From the NCBI GenBank assembly GCA_029265355.1, contig JAJUJL010000010.1, positions 101,617-165,616 of the forward strand: 64,000 bases of DNA, read 5' to 3'. A program made the translations under genes and the position numbers. A model generated the notes under the pieces. That model was not told where the DNA came from, searched no databases, and worked only from the letters and a program-made list of their open reading frames with translations. Positions 14,969 through 22,654 of this stretch are shown here, piece by piece. Source of the stretch: Chloroflexota bacterium (GTDB lineage Bacteria; Chloroflexota; Anaerolineae; Anaerolineales; UBA4823). Each line of letters begins with the position of its first letter. Within the stretch, counting starts at the first letter, position 1.

Positions 14969-16408
14969 ATGATTCTACAACGCCTGCACACAATTTTACA
15001 TCAAAAATGTCACTTGCAACCACACTCTACAATATTGTTGGGTGTGTCGGGCGGAGCGGATAGCCTGTGCTTGATGGACGTCTGCTGGCATTTGGGCTTG
15101 AAGGTGCATGTGGTACATTTCGATCACCGGCTGCGACCCGAGTCTAGCCAGGATGCCCAGGCGGTGGCGGAGATGGCCGCTGCCCGGAGACTGCCTTTCA
15201 TCAGCCAGCAGGCGGAGGTGCGCAGTTATGCAGACCAGCGTGCGCTGAGCCTCGAAGCCGCGGCGCGCGAGTTGCGCTACAGGTTTTTATTCGATGCCGC
15301 CAGGAGACTTGCCGCGCAGGCGGTGATGGTGGCTCACACCGCCGACGACCAGGTGGAGACGGTGTTGATGCACCTGCTGCGCGGCAGCGGGTTGGACGGC
15401 CTGGCGGGCATGCCTTTCCACATGCTGCCCAACCCGTGGAGCGATGAAATTGCGCTGGTGCGCCCTTTGCTGAGCACCTGGCGGGAGGAAATCCTGGTTT
15501 ACTTGCAGCGAGAAGGCTTGCAGCCGTTGCAGGATTCCAGCAACCAGGATGTAACTTATTTCCGCAACCGCTTGCGCCTGGAAACGCTGCCCTACCTGGA
15601 GCAGGTGCGTCCCGGTTTCCGCCTGGCGCTGCATCGCACGGCGGAGATACTCTCGGCTGAGCGCGAGCTGGTCGAGGAAGCCGCTGCCCAGGCATGGCAA
15701 TATGCTGTGCGAACCCGCCGGCAGGGGGTGATTGCCCTGGACGCGCCTGCATTCAGAAGCCAGCCGCTTGCCATCCAGCGGCGGCTGCTGCGCCGGGCGG
15801 TCGCTGAGCTACGCCCGGGCTGCCCAGAACTGGATTTCGCCGCCGTGGAGCGCGGCCGCAATTTCGTCCTGCTGGGGCGCCCCGGCAGGGTAGACCTGAC
15901 CTCGGGTCTGTGGCTAGCCTGTGAGCAGGAGCTTGCCTGGGTGGCAGCCTGGGAGGCTGAGCTGCCTGGGCTGGAGTGGCCCGAGGCGCCGGCGGGTGAA
16001 GAGCTGGTGCTGCCCCTGCCGGGTCGTGCGCCGTTGGCGCACGGTTGGAGATTGGTAACTGAGCGGATCGAGGGAAACGACCTGCTCGAAATGGCTGCCG
16101 CCAACCGCGATCCCTACCAGGCCTGGCTGGATGAAGCCGCCCTGCAGTTCCCGCTGACCGTCCGGCGTCGTAAGCCCGGCGATCGTCTCCAGCCGCTCGG
16201 CATGCCGGCTGGGCGGATCAAAATCTCGGATTTGATGATCAACCAGCGCCTGCCACGCCGTGCGCGCGCCGCCTGGCCGCTGGTATTGAGTGGAGATCAA
16301 ATCGCCTGGGCGCCGGGATTGCACACCGCGCATGCCTTCCGCCTGACGCAGGCCTCGCGCTCGGCGGTACACCTGCAATTGGTCCATGATCCCGTGGACA
16401 TGCTATAA
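14969..16408 (+). CDS. tilS: tRNA(Ile)-lysidine synthase TilS
   Basis: From the chosen ATG the product is 479 residues. The PP-loop ATPase motif SGGADS is at 27-32. It is followed by VVHFDHRLRPESSQDAQ and AHTADDQVETVLMHLLRGSGLDGLAGM, then the DSSNQDVTYFRNRLR signature of TilS. A C-terminal substrate-binding domain (RRRKPGDRLQPLGM and so on) is present. The enzyme adds lysine to C34 of tRNA-Ile(CAU), so AUA is read as isoleucine. Twelve extra upstream codons (from 14933) would contain the promoter box, so the internal ATG is preferred. The stop codon lies within another TATAAT (16404-16409). Confidence 0.96.
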   Translation: MILQRLHTILHQKCHLQPHSTILLGVSGGADSLCLMDVCWHLGLKVHVVHFDHRLRPESSQDAQAVAEMAAARRLPFISQQAEVRSYADQRALSLEAAARELRYRFLFDAARRLAAQAVMVAHTADDQVETVLMHLLRGSGLDGLAGMPFHMLPNPWSDEIALVRPLLSTWREEILVYLQREGLQPLQDSSNQDVTYFRNRLRLETLPYLEQVRPGFRLALHRTAEILSAERELVEEAAAQAWQYAVRTRRQGVIALDAPAFRSQPLAIQRRLLRRAVAELRPGCPELDFAAVERGRNFVLLGRPGRVDLTSGLWLACEQELAWVAAWEAELPGLEWPEAPAGEELVLPLPGRAPLAHGWRLVTERIEGNDLLEMAAANRDPYQAWLDEAALQFPLTVRRRKPGDRLQPLGMPAGRIKISDLMINQRLPRRARAAWPLVLSGDQIAWAPGLHTAHAFRLTQASRSAVHLQLVHDPVDML

Positions 16409-16412
16409 TTTT

Positions 16413-16532
16413 GATGCGAAAAAGATCAACACAAAAGGCGCAAAGGAGGCGCTAAGACCAGACCACAAAAGTTGCTTTATTACCTTTGTGACCTTCGAGC
16501 AATCTTCGTGTCCCTGGTGGTAATTGTTTTAG
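16413..16532 (+). repeat. Degenerate CACAAAGG/CTTTGTG-type intergenic repeat
   Basis: Just after tilS the DNA consists of reiterated ACAAAAGGCGCAAAGGAGGCG-like units. These are followed by their approximate complements (CTTTGTGACCTTCG, CTTCGTGTCCCTGGTGGT), forming a loose inverted repeat. From memory, this kind of sequence is common between genes in several bacterial phyla. A 12-codon frame (16414-16452) starts after a TATAAT but is probably incidental. Key recognisable words are CAAAGGAGGCG and CTTTGTGACC. Confidence 0.5.
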
Positions 16533-16618
16533 GACTTACGCGGTTGGGGGAAGTTGGGGATATTTTGACAGGCGAAGCCCGCTAAAATATCCTCAAACCC
16601 ACCCGAAGTGCGTAACTC
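16532..16618. mobile_element. MITE-like 87-bp hairpin element upstream of moaD
   Basis: Arms of about 40 nt starting AGGACTTACGC and ending GCGTAACTCCA are imperfect inverted repeats, with shared internal words ATATTTT and GGGC. They surround a short GACAGGCGAAGC-type centre. The ends resemble, from memory, the terminal repeats of several IS families that begin GGACTTACGC. No transposase gene is present, so it would be non-autonomous. It lies 47 nt before the moaD start and could affect its expression. Confidence 0.55.
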
Positions 16619-16664
16619 CAACGCTTTTTATCGAGTCACAGGTAGATTTCTGGAGGAGTGGATT

Positions 16665-16943
16665 GTGAAGGTAAATTTTTTTGCTACACTGCGCCAGATC
16701 ACCGGACAAAAAACAGTCGAGTTCGAGCTGGCTCCGGGCAGCAGCCTGCGCACACTGCTGGACCTGGTGCTGGCGAAATTCCCCCCTTTGCGGCGTGAAT
16801 TGCTCGACGAGCACGGCAATCTCTACCAGCATGTGCACATCTTCATCAACGGGCGCGACGTGCCCTACCTGGATGACAAGCTTGAGACCATCGTACAGCC
16901 TGAGGACGTGGTCAACATCTTCCCGGCGGTGGGGGGAGGGTGA
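16665..16943 (+). CDS. moaD: MoaD/ThiS-family sulfur-carrier protein
   Basis: The 92-residue product starts at a GTG preceded by TGGAGGAG at 7-nt spacing. The longer frame from 16608 includes the upstream repeat and lacks similarity. The fold signature is KVNFFATLRQITGQ, then HVHIFINGRDVPYLDD and VVNIFPAVGGG, ending in the Gly-Gly tail that is thiocarboxylated. MoaD supplies sulfur for the molybdopterin/tungstopterin dithiolene. Its location beside a tungsten AOR and moaA fits that role. The stop overlaps the next gene (GTGA). Confidence 0.92.
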   Translation: MKVNFFATLRQITGQKTVEFELAPGSSLRTLLDLVLAKFPPLRRELLDEHGNLYQHVHIFINGRDVPYLDDKLETIVQPEDVVNIFPAVGGG

Positions 16944-17209
16944 GCCTGGAACCGGTCATCTACCGGCGCGAGATGCGCGGCATCCCGCTGTGGCTGCTGG
17001 AAGAATACCTGGTGGAGCTGGGAGCGGAGCGCATCGAGCAGGGGATGGTCGCGGGAGAGGGCTGGACAGCTCGGTTGGAGCAGTTGCCTGATTTCAAGCT
17101 CGGATCACTGAGCGTTGGACAGGTGCGGTTGGAAGTGCAGGCAACGTCGCAAGCCTGGCGGGCGCTGCAGCCGGCGCTGGAAAAAAAGCTGCTGCGCGCC
17201 GGGGGGTGA
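16940..17209 (+). CDS. Small conserved-looking protein translationally coupled to moaD
   Basis: The 89-residue product has a GTG start overlapping the moaD stop by 4 nt. It reads as a compact alpha/beta protein with no membrane segment, cysteines or known catalytic motif (VIYRREMRGIPLWLLEEYL at the start, VRLEVQATSQAWRALQ near the end). Tight coupling to moaD and adjacency to AOR suggest a role in pterin-cofactor assembly or enzyme maturation. It may belong to the DUF1952-type small proteins, but I cannot verify that. It ends 154 nt before the convergent AOR gene. Confidence 0.72.
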   Translation: MSLEPVIYRREMRGIPLWLLEEYLVELGAERIEQGMVAGEGWTARLEQLPDFKLGSLSVGQVRLEVQATSQAWRALQPALEKKLLRAGG

Positions 17210-17303
17210 GCGCATCAGGGGAGGCCATCCACGAATTGGATAGCCAGTAAACCACGGCGTGAACAGGCGAATGGTTGCCAGAGGGCTTGCCTGGTACAAA
17301 AAT

Positions 17304-17338
17304 CAGGGCTGCCTGGAGAAAGTCTCCAGGCAGCCCTG
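17304..17338 (-). terminator. Perfect 16-bp rho-independent terminator of the AOR gene
   Basis: CAGGGCTGCCTGGAGA pairs perfectly with TCTCCAGGCAGCCCTG around a 3-nt loop. Read on the minus strand it is followed by ATTTTTGT, a U-tract. It lies 26 nt beyond the AOR stop codon. Confidence 0.9.
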
Positions 17339-17363
17339 TTGCAACTAGATAGAAGCTTGGGCT

Positions 17364-19181
17364 TTATACGATGCCCAGCTCCTTGAGCTTGCTCTCCGGC
17401 ACCACGCCGTTCTTCCAGCCGCGGGCGGCGTAGTACTCCTCCAGCATCAGATCCAGCTCGCACACATGCCCTTTCGAGCCAGGCATGGTGGAGGGCTCTT
17501 TCAGGAAGCGCTCTGGCAGGTAGTCGCTGCCCTCGCGGAAGCCAGCCAGGTTGTTGAAGTAGCGCTCCAGGTTGTAGATGCGCTCGCCGGTCTTGAGCAC
17601 GTCATCAGCAGTGAAGGGCACGCCAACCATGGCGGAGTATTGCTGGGCGTACTCTTCGGTGCCCTCGGCAAAGGCGCTGAACTTGCACAGGTCGAGCGAG
17701 TCAGAGAAGGAGTGGATATCCTGCAGCAGCTTGGTCAGCTCGCCCTTCCCCTTCCAGGCCAGCGGGTCGGAGGGCAGCGGGATCAAGGTCAGCTCGCTGG
17801 CGGGCGTGTAAGCGCGCAGGTGACAGGCGCCGCGGTTGCTGGTGGCGTAGGCGATGCCCATGCCCTTCAAGCCGCGTGGGTCGTAGGCCGGGATCGCCTG
17901 GCCTTTGACCGTCATGGCGATTTCTGGGTGCCCCCAGGCCTTGGCGGCGCGCTCGGTGCCCTCGGCCAGCACATCGCCGATGCCTTCGCGGAAGGCGACC
18001 TTGGTAATGGTGGCCACCATGCCGGCATGGTCGCCCCATTTCAGGCCGGGATCGCCGTTGAGGTAGCCCTTCTCGGTTGCCTCCATGTAGACCGACAGGA
18101 CATTGCCGATTTCGATGGCATCCAAACCATAATCATTGGCTTGGTCGATCATCTTGGCGATGCTGGCGGCGTTATCGTTGTCGCAGTTCGCGCCCAGCGA
18201 CCAGGCTGGTTCATACTCGAAGCTTTCCATGTGCAAACCGGCGTAGGGGCCTTCTGTGATCTTCACTTCCTTCTTGCAGGCCACCGGGCAGGCGTGGCAG
18301 GTGGGGTCATCGACCAGGATGTTTTCCTTTACCCACTCTCCCGAGACACGCTCCGCTTTTTCGCCAAAAGATGTGAGCTGGCTGTTGCGGGTGGGGAGTG
18401 CGCCCATGTTGCTGGTGATATTCGTCAACACATTGGTGCCGTACACCGACAGGCCGCCTTTGCGCGGGCTGGTGATGTTCTTCTCGTCCATGATGGTCGC
18501 CAGAGCGCGCGTGTGGGCTGGCTTCCAGGCGTCGCGGTCGGCGGCTTTGGTCAGTTTCTTCTTGGCTTTGACCACAATGGCTTTGAGTTGCTTGGATCCG
18601 CCCACGCAACCCGTGCCGCCGCGCCCGCTAGCGCGATCGTTCTCGTTCACCCAACAGGCAAAACGGGATAGCCTCTCGCCAGCCGGTCCTATAGCAATGA
18701 CGGTCAGGTCCTTCTCGCCGTATTTCTCTTTGAAGAATTTGACGGTGTCATGAACGCCCTTGCCCCAAACTTCGCTGGCGTCGTGCAGCTCGAGCTTGCC
18801 ATTCTCGATATACGCATAGACCGGTTTGGCAGACCGGCCTTTGAAGATGAGCCCATCGAAGCCTGCCCAGCGTAAGCGGGCGGCGGACCAACCGCCGTGA
18901 TGGCTGTCGGTGACCGTGCCGGTCAGCGGCGACTTGGTGACGATTGCCATGCGCCCGCTCATGTTGGCCTCAGACCCGGTCAGCGGGCCGTTCATGAAGC
19001 ACAAAATGTTGTCTGGGGATAAGGGGTCTACCTGGGGACCGTTCTCCAGCACATATCTCACCCCCAGGCCTCGACCGCCGATATACTTGAGCGCCCATTC
19101 TTCCGGAATATCTTTGTACTCGACTTTTCCGGTTGTGAGGTTGACATGGGCAACGTTATGTGCATATCCTCCGAGTGCCAT
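17364..19181 (-). CDS. Tungsten-containing aldehyde:ferredoxin oxidoreductase
   Basis: The 605-residue protein matches the AOR family throughout. The N-terminal pterin-binding domain contains GGRGLGVRYVLE. The 4Fe-4S ligands are Cys295, Cys298, Cys302 (PTCHACPVACKK) and Cys499 (LDLCKFSAF), spaced as in archaeal AOR. GACHLRAYTP and DPRGLKGMGIAYATSNRG are also seen. The enzyme oxidises aldehydes to carboxylic acids, passing electrons to ferredoxin, and uses W-bis-tungstopterin. AGGAGA precedes the ATG, and a strong terminator follows the stop. Flanking moaD and moaA genes support local cofactor supply. No electron-transfer subunit is adjacent, consistent with a ferredoxin-linked monomer or dimer. 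Confidence 0.96.
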   Translation of the reverse strand: MALGGYAHNVAHVNLTTGKVEYKDIPEEWALKYIGGRGLGVRYVLENGPQVDPLSPDNILCFMNGPLTGSEANMSGRMAIVTKSPLTGTVTDSHHGGWSAARLRWAGFDGLIFKGRSAKPVYAYIENGKLELHDASEVWGKGVHDTVKFFKEKYGEKDLTVIAIGPAGERLSRFACWVNENDRASGRGGTGCVGGSKQLKAIVVKAKKKLTKAADRDAWKPAHTRALATIMDEKNITSPRKGGLSVYGTNVLTNITSNMGALPTRNSQLTSFGEKAERVSGEWVKENILVDDPTCHACPVACKKEVKITEGPYAGLHMESFEYEPAWSLGANCDNDNAASIAKMIDQANDYGLDAIEIGNVLSVYMEATEKGYLNGDPGLKWGDHAGMVATITKVAFREGIGDVLAEGTERAAKAWGHPEIAMTVKGQAIPAYDPRGLKGMGIAYATSNRGACHLRAYTPASELTLIPLPSDPLAWKGKGELTKLLQDIHSFSDSLDLCKFSAFAEGTEEYAQQYSAMVGVPFTADDVLKTGERIYNLERYFNNLAGFREGSDYLPERFLKEPSTMPGSKGHVCELDLMLEEYYAARGWKNGVVPESKLKELGIV

Positions 19182-19416
19182 AGTATTCTCCTGATCTAAC
19201 TTGGTTGGGTTAGGGTAATAGGGAATGATTTGTGGTTGGTGGGAACCCTGATAAACGGACGCGCCCTCCTTTCAAGGATAAACTGGATGCGTGATCAGCA
19301 CTGGGCGATTGCCAGGGAAGGGAGTGAACTTTCGATTTGTTTAAATACTAACATTGTCTCATCCTGCGGGCAATTATAAGGAAAAACTTAAAATGGCTTT
19401 GGGCTGGGTCTCTCTG

Positions 19417-19422
19417 TATAAT
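19417..19422 (+). promoter_or_regulatory. -10 box of the moaA promoter
   Basis: TGTATAAT lies 21 nt upstream of the chosen moaA ATG. AGGAAAGG (about 19430-19437) follows as a ribosome-binding site, so moaA has a short leader rather than none. Confidence 0.6.
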
Positions 19423-19443
19423 CGGGTTCAGGAAAGGTGCATT

Positions 19444-20424
19444 ATGGCCCTGGATCGTTACGGTCGCCTCATTCACTACTTACGTATCAGTCTCACCGAT
19501 CATTGCAACCTGCGCTGTATCTACTGCATGCCGGATGACATCAGCTTCAAACCCAATGCAGAGCTGATGCAAGATGAAGAAATCTTGCGCCTGGTGGGTC
19601 TATTTTCCCAACTGGGTTTCGATAAATTCCGCCTGACCGGCGGCGAGCCCACCGTGCGCGCCGGAATCGTGGAATTGGTGCGGCAGATCAGCCAGACGCC
19701 CGGAGTCCGTACCCTCTCAATGACCTCCAATGGGGTGCTGTTTTCGCGCCTGGCGCAACCATTGGCTGAGGCGGGGTTGAAGCGGGTCAACTTCAGCCTG
19801 GACACACTGGATGCCGAGAAATTCCGCCGTTTGACCCGGCGGGGTTCCCTGGATGATGTTTGGCGTGGCATCCAGGCGGCAGAGGCTGCCGGCCTGACGC
19901 CGATCAAGATCAATAGCGTGGTGGTGCGCGGCTACAGCGAGCAAGATGCGATCGAACTGGCGCGCCTCACACTGGAACATCCCTGGCAGGTGCGATTCAT
20001 TGAGATGATGCCTTTTGCTGGCGCGACTGAGTTTCAATTGACGCAGGTGGTCACCGCTGCGGAGATCAGGCAGCAATTGGAGAACGTATTTGGGCCCCTG
20101 GAAGCGCTGAACGGTGGGCGGCTGGATGGCGAGGCGCGCATGTACCGCATCCCGGGCAGCCAGGGGCAGGTGGGCTTTATCTCCACCGTCAGCGAGCCAT
20201 TCTGCCACACCTGCAGCCGCGCCCGCCTGACCGCCGATGGTCGCCTGCGCCTGTGCCTGCTCAATGAGATGGAAGTAGACTTATTGACTCCGCTGCGCCA
20301 GGGCGCCAGCGACGCGGCATTGCGCGCCTTGATCCTGGAAGCCATTTGGAACAAACCGTGGGGCAACAGCCTGGCGACCGGGCAGGTGCCCTTGAATCGG
20401 GCAATGAGCCAGATCGGCGGCTGA
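19444..20424 (+). CDS. moaA: GTP 3',8-cyclase MoaA (radical SAM)
   Basis: From the ATG at 19444 the product is 326 residues. The radical-SAM cluster is Cys21, Cys25 and Cys28 (DHCNLRCIYCMP). The second 4Fe-4S cluster, which binds GTP, is Cys254, Cys257 and Cys271 (FCHTCSRAR...RLCLL). The C-terminus ends in Gly-Gly, needed in MoaA for catalysis. It makes the first pterin intermediate of molybdenum/tungsten cofactor synthesis with MoaC, which is not in this window. A longer frame starts at 19354 but would include the promoter box. It is divergent from AOR, the probable client enzyme. Confidence 0.97.
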   Translation: MALDRYGRLIHYLRISLTDHCNLRCIYCMPDDISFKPNAELMQDEEILRLVGLFSQLGFDKFRLTGGEPTVRAGIVELVRQISQTPGVRTLSMTSNGVLFSRLAQPLAEAGLKRVNFSLDTLDAEKFRRLTRRGSLDDVWRGIQAAEAAGLTPIKINSVVVRGYSEQDAIELARLTLEHPWQVRFIEMMPFAGATEFQLTQVVTAAEIRQQLENVFGPLEALNGGRLDGEARMYRIPGSQGQVGFISTVSEPFCHTCSRARLTADGRLRLCLLNEMEVDLLTPLRQGASDAALRALILEAIWNKPWGNSLATGQVPLNRAMSQIGG

Positions 20425-20500
20425 TGGCCAGGGCTTGTGGATGGGGGGATTCTATGCTGCTCTTCTCTGCAGCGGGTAAAGGGTGAAATACTACCCAGAC

Positions 20501-21403
20501 TCAGCGCGCCAACTGTGCCAGTTTCAGGCTGATCTCGCGCCACTGCACGCGCGAAACCCCCAGCTTTTGGCGGATCTTATCCTGCTCCATACCCGATAAC
20601 CAATCGGTGACAGCGCAAGTCCAGCGGCACATATCGAAAGACAGGTGCTTGCTCAGCCCGGCCTCTTTTCCCAAATCCTCCAGCAGATATTCCAAGCGCC
20701 GCTGAGACCAGGGGAATAAACGATCCTCCAGGGTGTACTGCGCCCGGTACAGCGCATAGGCCTCCACCCAATCTTGGGTGAGGGCGATCTTGCGCTCTTT
20801 GTAGCGCTGCTGGGGATTGGCATAGCGCACGAACAGGAGCGGGCCGCCCGGCGCCTCCAGATCGATGTGATTGGGGCTGATCGCCAGGCATTCGCCCTTC
20901 TTGATGCCGGTGCTCAGCAGCAGGGCGACCAAGGTATAGTAACGCGTATCGGGGTTCTCTCCATGAAGATGAGCGCGGGCTTTGTCCAACACGGCTTCGA
21001 TCTCTTCCGTGGTGAGAGTTTCTGGCAATGGACTGATCACGCTCTTTTGCACCACGCGCTCGGCTGGGTCGACCGGTATGACGCCGTGGGTGTGCAACCA
21101 CCGGAAAAATGCTTTCAGCGCTGTGATGCGGCGAGAGAGCGTTTTGGGGCTGCATGGCACGCGACGCACATGCTGCATCCATTCCAGGAAATTGTTCAGG
21201 TCGGTGGTGCTGATCGAACCGAGCGTGCGGTCGGCAGGCAGGTAAGCGGCCAGCAGGCGCAGGTCTCCCAGGAATGCCTTCACCGTGTGCGGCGAATTGC
21301 CCTGGTCATCAAGGTAGATGCGCCAGGCCTCGATGGTGGGAATCAGCAGCGAATTCGGGGTGATGTGGGCAGAAAGGTGTTCGGCGGTTGATTCGGGCGA
21401 CAT
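20501..21403 (-). CDS. Tyrosine-recombinase-like protein lacking catalytic residues
   Basis: The fold is recognisable: an N-terminal SAM-like DNA-binding helical domain (IEAWRIYLDDQGNSPHTVKAF...RRITALKAFFRWL) and a C-terminal integrase-like domain (LTTEEIEAVL...TLVALLLSTGIKKGECLAI). However, the first catalytic Arg of TGxRxSE is replaced (TGIKKGE), the HxLRH box reads SFDMCRW, the LGH box reads LGVSR, and no nucleophilic Tyr follows. It is therefore unlikely to recombine DNA and may be a DNA-binding protein. The start at 21403 has GGAG 7 nt upstream; a TTG five codons earlier is the alternative. It lies between moaA and a lipoprotein gene. Confidence 0.8.
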   Translation of the reverse strand: MSPESTAEHLSAHITPNSLLIPTIEAWRIYLDDQGNSPHTVKAFLGDLRLLAAYLPADRTLGSISTTDLNNFLEWMQHVRRVPCSPKTLSRRITALKAFFRWLHTHGVIPVDPAERVVQKSVISPLPETLTTEEIEAVLDKARAHLHGENPDTRYYTLVALLLSTGIKKGECLAISPNHIDLEAPGGPLLFVRYANPQQRYKERKIALTQDWVEAYALYRAQYTLEDRLFPWSQRRLEYLLEDLGKEAGLSKHLSFDMCRWTCAVTDWLSGMEQDKIRQKLGVSRVQWREISLKLAQLAR

Positions 21404-21575
21404 AGACACACTCCACAATTGCGGATAGGTGGTTCGTATAGCTTAACAAAGTGTAGCGGAGAATGGGGTTTTTGTCAATCAGGTATAATATCTGGCGAGC
21501 GCAGGTTGCTCACATTTCACCCGGAGCCGGCAAGTTGTTATGATGCTGCGGCTTCAGTTTTGCGGAGGCAAAATA

Positions 21576-21989
21576 ATGCGTAACCGTTGGATGTTTATCG
21601 CGGCGATCCTGGTATTCGCCAGTTTGATCCTGTCAGCTTGCCAGACGGAACCAACCGAAGCGCCGCAAGTTCCCGCCTACCCAGAGCCCGAACAGGCAGC
21701 AGGAGAGACCAACGCCTATGCTGCCCCGCAGCTCTCGGTTGAGCTGGTGGCGGTCAATCCTTACCCGATCCCTGAAGGGGCAGAAGAACTGGAGTGGGGA
21801 AAGATTGCGGAGCTGCTGAATTCGGGCCAGGTGGCAGAAGTGTTGCAAACTTCTACTCTCAAAATCGTGATCACCACCCGGGATGGGCGCACGCTGTTCT
21901 CCCAAGAGCCGCAGGCGAACGAAATTCTGAACCTGCTCGAAGCGTGCGGCGCAAACTGTGCGGAGATCAAAATCAAGTCAGAATTCTAA
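21576..21989 (+). CDS. Lipoprotein of unknown function
   Basis: The 137-residue product has a signal peptide MRNRWMFIAAILVFASLILSAC with lipobox LSAC. A Pro/Glu-rich linker and a small domain follow, containing ELEWGKIAELLNSGQVAEVLQTSTLKI and a Cys pair (ACGANC). The latter segment resembles short domains that interpret a residue-to-phenotype switch, but I know no firm family. GGAGG lies about 10 nt upstream of the ATG. A start 12 codons earlier exists but lacks a ribosome-binding site. It is probably displayed on the outer face of the membrane. Confidence 0.78.
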   Translation: MRNRWMFIAAILVFASLILSACQTEPTEAPQVPAYPEPEQAAGETNAYAAPQLSVELVAVNPYPIPEGAEELEWGKIAELLNSGQVAEVLQTSTLKIVITTRDGRTLFSQEPQANEILNLLEACGANCAEIKIKSEF

Positions 21990-22011
21990 CGAAAGCAACC
22001 TTCCGGACTCG

Positions 22012-22049
22012 ACCGGCGGATGCCGCAGATTCTCGCAGCACCCGCCGGT
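22012..22049. terminator. GC-rich hairpin between convergent genes
   Basis: ACCGGCGG and CCGCCGGT pair across a 22-nt loop in the gap between the lipoprotein and HD-hydrolase genes. It may serve as a bidirectional terminator. There is no U-tract. Confidence 0.35.
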
Positions 22050-22090
22050 GTTCCTTCAGCGCGGGATACGCGCCCGATCTATCAGCCATC

Positions 22091-22654
22091 TCAGCCATTG
22101 CCTTCCAGACCCAGCTCGGGGGCGATACGTCGCATGGCCTGGATGACGTTCTCCACATGCGCCCACAGCTCCACACCGAATTCCTGCGCCGCGCGCTCGA
22201 TCTCTTCCCGGTTAGCGCCGGCTGCAAAGGCGCGATCTTTCCATTTCTTCTTGACCGATTGGTAAGTCAGGTCGTGCAGTGAGCGCGAAGGGCGCACCAG
22301 GGCCACCGCAGTCACCAAGCCGGTGATCTCGTCACAGGCGTAGAGCGCCTTTTCCATCAGCGAGAGGCGCGGTACGCCGGTGTGATCGGCGTGACTCTGG
22401 ATGGCGCGGATGATCGCTTCTGGCACCTGGCGCTGGCGCAAAATGGGCTCGCCGGCCTGGGGATGCTCTTCCAGCGTGGGATGGATTTCCCAATCGAAAT
22501 CGTGCAGCAGCCCGGCCAGGCCCCACACTTCCGCGTCTTCGCCAAATTTTTCTGCGTAATACCGCATGCAGGCTTCGACAGCCAGCATGTGGCGCACCAG
22601 GTTCTCGTTCTTCACATATTCTCGCACCAGCTTCAAAGCATCCTCTCGGTTCAT
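22091..22654 (-). CDS. HD-domain hydrolase
   Basis: The 187-residue protein shows the HD metal ligands: His22 in NLVRHMLAVE, the HD pair in GLLHDFDWEIHP, and a later His/Asp (QSHADHTG, YACDEITG). This is the small stand-alone HD class that often acts on nucleotides; the substrate is unknown. The start codon overlaps the end of the DUF218 gene (ATGA), so the two are translationally coupled. Confidence 0.88.
   Translation of the reverse strand: MNREDALKLVREYVKNENLVRHMLAVEACMRYYAEKFGEDAEVWGLAGLLHDFDWEIHPTLEEHPQAGEPILRQRQVPEAIIRAIQSHADHTGVPRLSLMEKALYACDEITGLVTAVALVRPSRSLHDLTYQSVKKKWKDRAFAAGANREEIERAAQEFGVELWAHVENVIQAMRRIAPELGLEGNG

Noticed and set aside
17466..18671. 401-codon plus-strand frame
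   Set aside because: Lies wholly antisense to the AOR gene, whose reading frame has all cluster ligands.
19182..19443. Possible molybdenum/tungsten cofactor riboswitch between AOR and moaA
   Set aside because: I could not find the conserved multi-stem core; only promoter-like elements and a ribosome-binding site were visible.
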